Assembly (NCBI GenBank): GCA_020627605.1
Contig: JAHDGO010000012.1
Location: forward strand, 2,745 to 16,082
Length of the DNA stretch: 13,338 bases
Source of the DNA: Yoonia sp.
Lineage (GTDB): Bacteria > Pseudomonadota > Alphaproteobacteria > Rhodobacterales > Rhodobacteraceae
Direction: 5' to 3'
Shown: in pieces, positions 7,555 through 13,338 of the stretch
How positions within the stretch are numbered: the stretch's first letter is position 1
Layout of the letters: each line of letters begins with the position of its first letter
Program-made: the position numbers and the translations under genes
Notes under the pieces: model-generated
What the model was told of the DNA's origin: nothing
Seen by the model: only the letters and a program-made list of their open reading frames with translations
Databases searched by the model: none

Positions 7555-8019
7555 ATGGAACTTGGCACGCTCCTTCTGCCGAACGCGGTGAAATCCATCG
7601 CAGGCTGCACCAGCAAGAAGCGCCTTTTTCACGATCTGGGTGAATTGGCTGAAACCAGCCATGGTTTGCCAGGTGGCGCTGTCATTGACGCGCTGATCGA
7701 ACGCGAAGGTCTGGGACCGACAGGCGTGGGGCAGGGTGTTGCCTTGCCACATGCCCGCCTCGCCAATGTTGAAAAGGTGGTCGGCCTGTTTCTGCGGCTG
7801 GAAAAACCGCTGAGCTTTGACGCCGTGGACCGCCAGCCTGTTGATCTGGTTTTTGCGCTGATCGCGCCTGAAAATGCAGGTGTGGACCACTTGAAGGCGC
7901 TTGCGCTGGTGTCGCGCACACTGCGTGATAGCAATGTCTGCGCCAAGCTGCGTGCCAATAGCGATGCCGCGACATTGCACGCAATCCTGACGGAAACACA
8001 ATCGTCCCAAGCGGCCTAG
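7555..8019 (+). CDS. ptsN: Nitrogen-PTS EIIA protein PtsN
   Basis: EIIA-Ntr is the terminal phospho-acceptor of the nitrogen phosphotransferase chain (EI-Ntr, NPr, EIIA-Ntr). It does not carry sugar; its phosphorylation state regulates targets such as potassium uptake, sensor kinases and (p)ppGpp metabolism in known cases. The 154-residue product has the PTS EIIA type-2 fold with the phosphorylated His66 in GVGQGVALPHARL. The flanking EREGLGPTGVGQ and the tail ALALVSRTLRDSNVCAKLRA are also typical of the family. An AGGAAA site lies about nine bases before the ATG. It sits directly after hpf, the classical order, although rpoN is missing from the block. Its stop codon overlaps the stop of the convergent sulfotransferase gene. 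Confidence 0.95.
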   Translation: MELGTLLLPNAVKSIAGCTSKKRLFHDLGELAETSHGLPGGAVIDALIEREGLGPTGVGQGVALPHARLANVEKVVGLFLRLEKPLSFDAVDRQPVDLVFALIAPENAGVDHLKALALVSRTLRDSNVCAKLRANSDAATLHAILTETQSSQAA

Positions 8020-8024
8020 GCCGC
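8011..8024. repeat. Perfect 14-base palindrome at convergent stop codons
   Basis: GCGGCCTAGGCCGC equals its own reverse complement. It contains both stop codons, which overlap as CTAG: TAG of ptsN on plus (8017-8019) and TAG of the sulfotransferase gene on minus (8016-8018). No T-run follows on either strand, so it is not a classical intrinsic terminator. It could still fold in both transcripts, or be a by-product of two Ala-rich C termini meeting. Confidence 0.6.
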
Positions 8025-9449
8025 AGCCCAATTCCCAAATCCAAAGACTTCTACATCGCGGCTGTAGGCGGCCCGCGCAGCCTCTTCCAGTTCGGCATCG
8101 TTGATCCGGCGCAGCAAATCAGTTTGCGCATGCTCTGTTTGGCCAAGCGCAGGTGCGGTGATATCCAGCGCCCCGCAAAGTGTCCCCAGCTCTTGTGCCA
8201 GTGTTTCCTCGCGCATGATGACATCCGGCAGTGCGAACTGCGCGATCCCCTGCAACAGCGTCAACTGACTGGCCCATGACGGATCAACGCGAATGCTGGT
8301 CTGGCCGGCCAGATTGTTGCGCAGGAATTTCAGAAACCCAAGGAATGCCATCCGGTGTTGCGCGACATCATAGTCGGGATCGCTGAGGTCGGGCGCCGTT
8401 TCCGGCAATGGGAGCTTGTGGACCTTGCGCAGGTTGGCGCGGATTTCGGGGAAGCTGCCGGGACCATCACCCAAAATACGGTCGCAGAACGCCACATGCG
8501 CGCGGGACAGCGGGTGTCTCAGCACCGCAAAGCTGCGATGCGCTGTGTGGCTGGCCTGCCAATCCCGCAAGGACTTTTGCGAAAACCCGCTGAGCAGTGC
8601 ATCGTCTTCCACACCATCCAGCGCAGCCAGCCAGCGCCGCACCGCCGCATCAGGGCCGGAGCGTAAAGGCATGTAGAGCAACCCAGCCTTGGCAGCAGCA
8701 ACATAGGTCGGCACAGCGGGGCCGCGCGTGGGTTCAAAATGCGGGGTGCGCCCCAGATCAAAGCGGTCAAGCCCGCGCAATGCCTCCTGCATTTCGGCGT
8801 AGTTCGCGACCCGCTGATCCAGCGGTTCGGGGTTTTGTTTTTTCAGCTTCTTGTTGACGTTGGACAGCTGCCCCGCCACGCCCAAAAACCGCAACAGCCC
8901 GTTGAGCACATCAAGATCGCGCAGGTCGTCATAGCCGATGTAGAACGCGGTCTGGCCTGACACCTGCAAGGCCCGCTGCACGCGGATCTGAAACGCCTGC
9001 GTCGCCTGCAGATGCGCCTCAAACGCTGCCGGATCGAACCGGATCTGTTGCGATTTGGCGTGGGTGGCGTTTGTCAGTTTCCACTGTCCAGTGGTCTGGG
9101 CAATCTTCCAGCTGACAAAGCTGTCGACAGGGTTACGCGTCAGGATGATCTTGGCGCAATGCGGGTCAACCAGACAGGCTGTCAGCACACGCGGATCATG
9201 GTCGTGGAAAAAGCGAAAGCCCGGCATCGTGTCGCTGTCACGGATCGCAGCCAGCAAGCCGTGTGGATCAGCCTCACGCCCGGCCAGGTCATACCCCAGC
9301 AAGCTGTCCTGTTTGGGGTAGCCGACAAAAGACGTGTTGAAGGCCTCACCATGGCAGGTGACGCCATCGACCATGTTCAGGTTCGCCTCCAGAAAGTTGG
9401 AGCCTGTGCGCATTTCCGCCAGCAGGATGAAGGACGAAAACCCGCTCAT
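8016..9449 (-). CDS. Two-domain sulfotransferase (NodH/Stf0-like plus Sulfotransfer_2-like)
   Basis: The 477-residue protein should move sulfate from PAPS to a glycan. The N-terminal half (about 1-240) is NodH/Stf0-like. Its PAPS 5'-phosphosulfate loop is AEMRTGSNFL (11-20), followed by CHGEAFN. The 3'-phosphate site is TRNPVDSFVS, with Arg105 and Ser113 at the expected spacing of eight. The C-terminal half (about 255-470) follows the Sulfotransfer_2 layout: LLYMPLRSG, then LRHPLSRAHVAF, then SWASQLTLLQ...VIMREETLAQEL, and a terminal YSRDVEVFGF. In this half the usual Lys of the first loop is not visible, and the Ser eight residues after Arg311 is Val319. I infer one working head and one degenerate head, perhaps for acceptor binding. 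The start overlaps the stop of the upstream branching-enzyme gene (ATGA). The acceptor is unknown; the neighbours suggest a surface polysaccharide. Confidence 0.82.
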   Translation of the reverse strand: MSGFSSFILLAEMRTGSNFLEANLNMVDGVTCHGEAFNTSFVGYPKQDSLLGYDLAGREADPHGLLAAIRDSDTMPGFRFFHDHDPRVLTACLVDPHCAKIILTRNPVDSFVSWKIAQTTGQWKLTNATHAKSQQIRFDPAAFEAHLQATQAFQIRVQRALQVSGQTAFYIGYDDLRDLDVLNGLLRFLGVAGQLSNVNKKLKKQNPEPLDQRVANYAEMQEALRGLDRFDLGRTPHFEPTRGPAVPTYVAAAKAGLLYMPLRSGPDAAVRRWLAALDGVEDDALLSGFSQKSLRDWQASHTAHRSFAVLRHPLSRAHVAFCDRILGDGPGSFPEIRANLRKVHKLPLPETAPDLSDPDYDVAQHRMAFLGFLKFLRNNLAGQTSIRVDPSWASQLTLLQGIAQFALPDVIMREETLAQELGTLCGALDITAPALGQTEHAQTDLLRRINDAELEEAARAAYSRDVEVFGFGNWAAA

Positions 9450-11149
9450 TTCCCGCTGACGATATAGGGCTTGCGGCGGCGCGACTTGGGCGTCTGATCA
9501 ACCTGTTGAGTTGTGATGTCACCGGTCAGGAACGGGTGCATCCCCTGGTTCTTGAGGTCCTGCAGAAAGGACGGAAGGCCTGTCAGATCAACCATCTGGG
9601 GCACATCGGTCAGGGCCGTGCCACGGTGCCCGGCGATGTCATCAATGATGGCCTGCAATACCTCCATCGGGGCCTCGACGAAATCTGCAAGCGTCATGAT
9701 GTTGATCCGCGCGCGCGCATGGGAAGACCGCAGCGTTTGCAGGAACTTGTCCTCGATCCGCTGCAGGCGGGCCGCTTCGGTGCGGATGTCACTTGCCGAC
9801 CACCCTGACTGATACAGCGCCACGGACCACGCCCCGGAGATCACCCAGATGCTGGCCATGGTGTCGTCGGCCAATGTGGTTGTAATCTTTTGATGGTCCT
9901 CTGGCCCGAACTGAAAGCAGTGATGCGTATCGCGGGCGTTCCAGATCAGGTTGGTCAGGAACATCTGCGGATTGTAGTCGCGCAAACGGGCACTGTCGGA
10001 CAACGCGCCGCGATAGATCGTGCTGTCATCGGCGAAATGCGCGCGATCTTTACCAAATAGCCGGCCGTGGACGGTCGCGCCGGTTTGCCGGGTCAGCCAT
10101 GTCTTGAAATCCGGGATGACCGCATCCAGCCCATGCAGCACCGCATAGGGGGCGGCGGCAAAGCCGTTCTGCCGGTTCTGGGTTGGAAAGCGGCTTTGCA
10201 TGTAAAGACCGGGACGGCCCAGCGTGCGCCGGTCGACGGCATGTGAAAACAGCCGGTCAACGGACCCTGTGCGCGGCTCAGCCGCCGCCAGTGCGGGGTC
10301 GGGCGCACGCGGGAAACTGCGGTAAAGCAGGGAAGCCTGCGGCCAGATCTTGCGTGCGACAAAGCAGTTGGTCCGGGACAGCAGTTCGCGGTGGTCATCA
10401 AAAAAGATGTGGGGTTTGCCCTGAAAATCGAACTTCGACAGGGTCAGTGACCGGCTTTCAATCCGGCGCGCGTGCAGGCGCACAAGGGTTTGAAAATAGC
10501 TTTCATCAGGGATCCAGACCCGTTTGAAATAGCGGTCATAGAGGCCGCGTCGCGGGTCACCAAGGATGGCCTCCAGCGTCTGGCGGGTCAGGCACCACCA
10601 CTGTGAGCCCATATGCGGCACCAATCCTTCGGGAATGCGCCGTTTGAACCCCACGGCCTGTTGCAGGCGCACGAAGCGGTCAAAAAGCAGACGCCTTTTT
10701 TTCCATGGAAACGGAAACCGCAGGGTGAACCGTTCGCGGTCCAGCCCGCCCACCGTCCATGGCACATCCGCTGTTGTCGCGCTTTCGATGAAATCGGTAT
10801 CGGGATGACGGTCCAGATAGGTGCACAACTCTGCAACCGGGCGCAGCGGCAGGCAGGCGCCAGAGGCCAGATAGACATGTGTGGCCTCGGCGAAATCTTC
10901 GAGCAGCAGCGCCACAGCGTCTTGCGTGGCCGCGACCATGGCCCATGTGCCCCATTCGCAGCGGTAGCGTTTGGAAAACCGCACGTCCGGCAGATCGTCC
11001 AGCGTTTTGACAAAGCCGTCATAGACCTGCGCCTCGACATTGCTGTCGACATGCACAACGACAGGGCAACCTGCATCGGCCCAGAGGCGCACCATTTCGG
11101 CCGCCCGCTCAAACCGGTTATGGACCAGCATGACGACGCCAAGGGTCAT
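9446..11149 (-). CDS. Core-2/I-branching-type glycosyltransferase with large C-terminal extension
   Basis: The 567-residue protein starts with a Branch domain of the GT14 type (about 3-260), known for beta-1,6-N-acetylglucosaminyl or xylosyl transfer. Visible marks are GVVMLVHNR, VVHVDSN, the CEWGTWAMVAATQDA block, HVYLASGACLPLRP, GSQWWCLTR (181-189) and WIPDESYFQTL (212-222), all in family order. The remaining about 280 residues have no motif I can name. They include RSFP, a Gln/Asn-rich stretch, NPQMFLTNLIWNARDTHHCFQF and WVISGAWSVALYQSG, and end in a basic tail. I recall that Pfam has DUF5927/DUF5928 families for such tails in Rhodobacterales, but this is unchecked. There is no signal peptide or membrane helix, so it probably acts in the cytoplasm. 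Both ends overlap neighbours by ATGA, so the glycosyltransferase, this enzyme and the sulfotransferase are probably made together. Donor and acceptor are unknown. Confidence 0.82.
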   Translation of the reverse strand: MTLGVVMLVHNRFERAAEMVRLWADAGCPVVVHVDSNVEAQVYDGFVKTLDDLPDVRFSKRYRCEWGTWAMVAATQDAVALLLEDFAEATHVYLASGACLPLRPVAELCTYLDRHPDTDFIESATTADVPWTVGGLDRERFTLRFPFPWKKRRLLFDRFVRLQQAVGFKRRIPEGLVPHMGSQWWCLTRQTLEAILGDPRRGLYDRYFKRVWIPDESYFQTLVRLHARRIESRSLTLSKFDFQGKPHIFFDDHRELLSRTNCFVARKIWPQASLLYRSFPRAPDPALAAAEPRTGSVDRLFSHAVDRRTLGRPGLYMQSRFPTQNRQNGFAAAPYAVLHGLDAVIPDFKTWLTRQTGATVHGRLFGKDRAHFADDSTIYRGALSDSARLRDYNPQMFLTNLIWNARDTHHCFQFGPEDHQKITTTLADDTMASIWVISGAWSVALYQSGWSASDIRTEAARLQRIEDKFLQTLRSSHARARINIMTLADFVEAPMEVLQAIIDDIAGHRGTALTDVPQMVDLTGLPSFLQDLKNQGMHPFLTGDITTQQVDQTPKSRRRKPYIVSGK

Positions 11150-12156
11150 GCCCAGTTCCCCTTTGACATCAGGCCCAGCACTTCAAGCTGACGCCAGTTG
11201 ATGTATTTCTCGCTCCACGCGCACCAGAGATCAGGATCGGACCCGTGGCGGTCGGCATAGGATTTGTATTCCTGCCCGGCGGCATAATGTTCACCGCGCG
11301 CGGCCTCTTCCGCCGCTTTATCGTGAAAGGTGTTAAGGAATTTGGCATGCAACAATACGCCGGATGTCTTTTCTCCGCCTTGCGTCTCATAGACAAGGTT
11401 GAGCCCGCGCGGCAGCATCATATGGGTGGAGCTGACATAGGCATAATGCCGCTGCCATTTCACAAACGGCACCTTGTTCAGTGCCGGGGCCTGTTTGGGT
11501 TTGTTGGCAAAGAACTGGCGCGCGCGTGGTCCACCCTGAATCCACAGGTTCCGCAACAGCGGATTGCGCGAGATGGTGTAGTTGCCGGGATCAAACCAAT
11601 TGGCCACGGCAAAGGGATCGTCGCCCTTTTGATAGCGCGTCTCGCCCACCGGGCCTTTGGGGTACATGTCCAGCATCATTGCACCAAAGGACCGCACCTC
11701 TGACGCATCCAGCCAGTCAGCAAGCGCCCGCAGAGGGCGCGTATCGCAGAACGGATAGACAAAAAACTCGTCCACATCGACCGTCAGCGCCCAACGCCCA
11801 TGGGCATATCGCCCCTGCAGATAGCTCAGCCAATCCATGCCATACCGCGCCTCGCCATAGGCGGCCTTTGTGGCCCAGAGAGAGACATCGGGCTGTTGCG
11901 CCATATAGGCGCGTCCGCCGTCGCTGCTGTCGTTGTCCACCATCAGGAAGTGATCGACGCCCAGCTTGCGATAATAATCCAGAAAGAAGGGCAGTCGCAC
12001 ATCCTCATTCCGGAAGGTGCAGAACAGCAGGATATCGCCCGCACCGATCTGTGCGGTATTATCAACGACAGAGGTCAGGTCGCGGCCTTTGCGGCGCGCG
12101 CGCAACCGCCAGCGCCGCCGTTGCAGGCGCAACCGATATGATGTGAAAAGACCCAA
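11146..12156 (-). CDS. GT-A family glycosyltransferase (GT2-like), paralogue of the next gene
   Basis: This 336-residue cytoplasmic glycosyltransferase has the reduced GT-A form often labelled family 2 (Glyco_tranf_2_4-like). Marks are ILLFCTFRNED near the start, LDYYRKLGVDHFLMVDNDSSDG (nucleotide-sugar site), and a metal-binding DVD (127-129) in LTVDVDEFFVYP. Later come SFGAMMLDMYPKGP, LWIQGGPRARQFF, YVSSTHMMLP and the C-terminal GLMSKGNW. The N terminus is Arg-rich. The start is TTG at 12156. The frame has a TAA only seven codons upstream, and the N terminus aligns with the paralogue from YRLRLQRRR on, so this start is the only sensible one; a GAGAGG site lies about 12 bases away, which is loose. 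The stop overlaps the branching-enzyme start (ATGA). The sugar donor is unknown. About half the aligned residues match the next gene by eye. Confidence 0.82.
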   Translation of the reverse strand: MGLFTSYRLRLQRRRWRLRARRKGRDLTSVVDNTAQIGAGDILLFCTFRNEDVRLPFFLDYYRKLGVDHFLMVDNDSSDGGRAYMAQQPDVSLWATKAAYGEARYGMDWLSYLQGRYAHGRWALTVDVDEFFVYPFCDTRPLRALADWLDASEVRSFGAMMLDMYPKGPVGETRYQKGDDPFAVANWFDPGNYTISRNPLLRNLWIQGGPRARQFFANKPKQAPALNKVPFVKWQRHYAYVSSTHMMLPRGLNLVYETQGGEKTSGVLLHAKFLNTFHDKAAEEAARGEHYAAGQEYKSYADRHGSDPDLWCAWSEKYINWRQLEVLGLMSKGNWA

Positions 12157-12193
12157 GCTTTGCTTCTGCCTCTCTTACCTCAGCACCAGCCTA

Positions 12194-13228
12194 TCAGAGC
12201 CAGCTGCCCTTTGACATCAACCCGCGTTCGACAAGCTGATCCGGCCCCTGATAGCGTATTGACCCTTCATGCCAAAGCGAAAGGTCCGCCGCCAGTCGCC
12301 TATGATAGTCCTGATATCTTTCGCTGTTCTGAAAGTGTTCTTTGCGCCGCAGTTCTTCGGCGGATTTCGCCGCGATGTCCGGCAGAAACTTTGTATGCAG
12401 CAGCGCGCCGCTTGCGATGCTGTGGTGCGTGAAATCGAAGGTGTCATGCAAGGCAGGCGGCAACATCTGATGGGTGGAACTGACGTAGGCATAACGCCAG
12501 TGCCATTTGACAAGCGGCGTCTTGTTCAGTGTCGGTGCGCGTTCTGGCGTCTGGGCAAAGAACATCCGTTCCCGCACACCACCCTGGATCCACAAATTGC
12601 CGTAGTAAGGGTGGGTCTGATGGCGATAGTTGTCCGCGTCGAACCACGGCAGGGCGGCAATCGGGTCATCGCCCGGCACGTAGGTGGTCGCCGACAGCGG
12701 GCCCTGCGGATACATGTCGAGCATCATCGCCCCAAATGAAGGACGGTTCTGCTGGTCCAGCCATGTCGTCAGGTCGCGCAGGTCGCGTGTGTCAGAGCGG
12801 GGATAGACCAGTAATTCATCGGCATCGACGGTCAGACACCAGTGCCCGTGCCCATAGCGCCAAAGCAACCACCCGACCCAGTCCATGCCAAAGCGCGACA
12901 GGCGATAGCTATGCGCCGTGGCCCAACGCGAGACATCAGGCTGCGCATCCAGATACGCCGCCGTGCCGTCGTCACTGGCGTTGTCGACAATCAGAAAATG
13001 CGTGACGCCCAGCTTGCGGTAGTGGTCCAGAAACGCTGGCAGGCGCAGCATTTCGTTGCGCATACAGGCAAAGAGCAGGATCGCATCAGTGCCGATATTC
13101 CCTGTCTGGTCATGGACGAGGGTGATCTGGCGCCGCTTGCGCCAGATCCGCCATAGAAACCGCCGCCGTTTCCAGCGCAGCCGGTACGCCAGCCACAGGT
13201 CGCCTATGCGTGCAGCGCGGGGCGACAC
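12194..13228 (-). CDS. GT-A family glycosyltransferase (GT2-like), second paralogue
   Basis: This 344-residue protein has the same architecture as its downstream neighbour: Arg-rich N terminus (YRLRWKRRRFLWRIWRKRR), LLFACMRNE, LDHYRKLGVTHFLIVDNASDDG, and DAD (135-137) in LTVDADELLVYP. SFGAMMLDMYPQGP, NLWIQGGVRERMFF, YVSSTHQMLP and the C-terminal GLMSKGSW follow. The shared C-terminal motif and collinear blocks show a tandem duplication. The DxD and VDN motifs predict metal-dependent transfer from a nucleotide sugar, so both copies look active. The start is GTG at 13228: an in-frame TGA lies nine codons upstream and no ATG fits before the core. A GCGGA site precedes it by about 10 bases. A 37-base gap separates it from the next gene, and 24 bases from the partial gene before it, so one operon is likely. 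The substrate is unknown; the two copies may add different sugars. Confidence 0.82.
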   Translation of the reverse strand: MSPRAARIGDLWLAYRLRWKRRRFLWRIWRKRRQITLVHDQTGNIGTDAILLFACMRNEMLRLPAFLDHYRKLGVTHFLIVDNASDDGTAAYLDAQPDVSRWATAHSYRLSRFGMDWVGWLLWRYGHGHWCLTVDADELLVYPRSDTRDLRDLTTWLDQQNRPSFGAMMLDMYPQGPLSATTYVPGDDPIAALPWFDADNYRHQTHPYYGNLWIQGGVRERMFFAQTPERAPTLNKTPLVKWHWRYAYVSSTHQMLPPALHDTFDFTHHSIASGALLHTKFLPDIAAKSAEELRRKEHFQNSERYQDYHRRLAADLSLWHEGSIRYQGPDQLVERGLMSKGSWL

Positions 13229-13252
13229 GTTTGCATGGTCCGCAAGATGGGA

Positions 13253-13338
13253 TCAGCGCCCAAGATCAAGATCTGACAGAAAGCCCGCAAGCTCATCCCG
13301 CAGGTCGCTGCGTGCCAGCGCAAAGGCCACTGTTGCCT
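13253..13338 (-). CDS. C-terminal end of an unidentified gene
   Basis: The last 86 bases read on the minus strand as 27 open codons before a TGA (13253-13255): ATVAFALARSDLRDELAGFL, ending SDLDLGR. The composition and codon use match the neighbouring genes, the frame is open to the window edge, and the spacing of 24 bases to the next start fits an operon. The start and most of the protein lie beyond base 13338. There is no motif here to name it. By position it is probably another glycan gene, but that is a guess. Confidence 0.55.
   Translation of the reverse strand, partial: ATVAFALARSDLRDELAGFLSDLDLGR

Noticed and set aside
11481..12146. Open frame of 221 codons on the plus strand opposite the glycosyltransferase
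   Set aside because: The translation is dominated by Arg, Pro and Ala with no domain pattern. The minus-strand frame carries the conserved motifs.
9446..13228. Glycan cluster as a recently acquired island
   Set aside because: Base composition and codon use look the same as in the lpt block, and no integrase, repeat or tRNA boundary is present in the window.
1..13338. Mobile element, CRISPR array, restriction system, toxin-antitoxin pair or tRNA
   Set aside because: No direct repeats with regular spacing, no transposase or integrase frames, no tRNA-like cloverleaf and no defence-gene motifs were seen on either strand.

Overview
The window looks like a chromosomal segment of an alphaproteobacterium, most likely the Rhodobacterales (Roseobacter group). 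The evidence is a GC-rich coding bias, the order kdsD-lptC-lptA-lptB-hpf-ptsN, a single-domain ribonuclease D beside kdsD, and the style of the glycosyltransferase and sulfotransferase genes. It is densely coded. The longest stretch without a gene is about 235 bases (6718-6952), so no gap exceeds 300 bases. I see no tRNA, rRNA, CRISPR array, insertion sequence or phage gene.

Plus-strand half (1-8019). The window opens inside an HD-domain phosphohydrolase gene, which overlaps a GNAT acetyltransferase. Next is a membrane-bound GGDEF-EAL protein. Its GGDEF half has lost key residues, while its EAL half keeps the full c-di-GMP phosphodiesterase set. A tight run then follows: ribonuclease D (GTG start), KdsD (arabinose-5-phosphate isomerase with SIS and two CBS domains), LptC, LptA and LptB. 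This run pairs synthesis of the Kdo precursor with export of lipopolysaccharide to the outer membrane. After a leader of about 235 bases with a promoter-like element come long-form ribosome hibernation factor (hpf) and the nitrogen-PTS EIIA protein (ptsN). In many proteobacteria rpoN sits between lptB and hpf. Here it is absent.

Minus-strand half (8016-13338). A convergent operon is read from right to left: the last 27 codons of an unidentified gene, two paralogous GT-A glycosyltransferases (GTG and TTG starts), a Core-2/I-branching-type glycosyltransferase with a large C-terminal extension of unknown role, and an unusual two-domain sulfotransferase. The last three genes overlap by the 4-base ATGA arrangement, which suggests translational coupling. 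Together they look like a module that builds, branches and sulfates a surface glycan. The last gene meets ptsN tail to tail, with overlapping stop codons inside a perfect 14-base palindrome.

Most of the plus-strand half is conserved housekeeping. The part most likely to be under-described is the minus-strand glycan cluster. It has a two-headed sulfotransferase whose second head has lost its PAPS-binding residues, and a branching enzyme fused to about 280 residues that I do not recognise.
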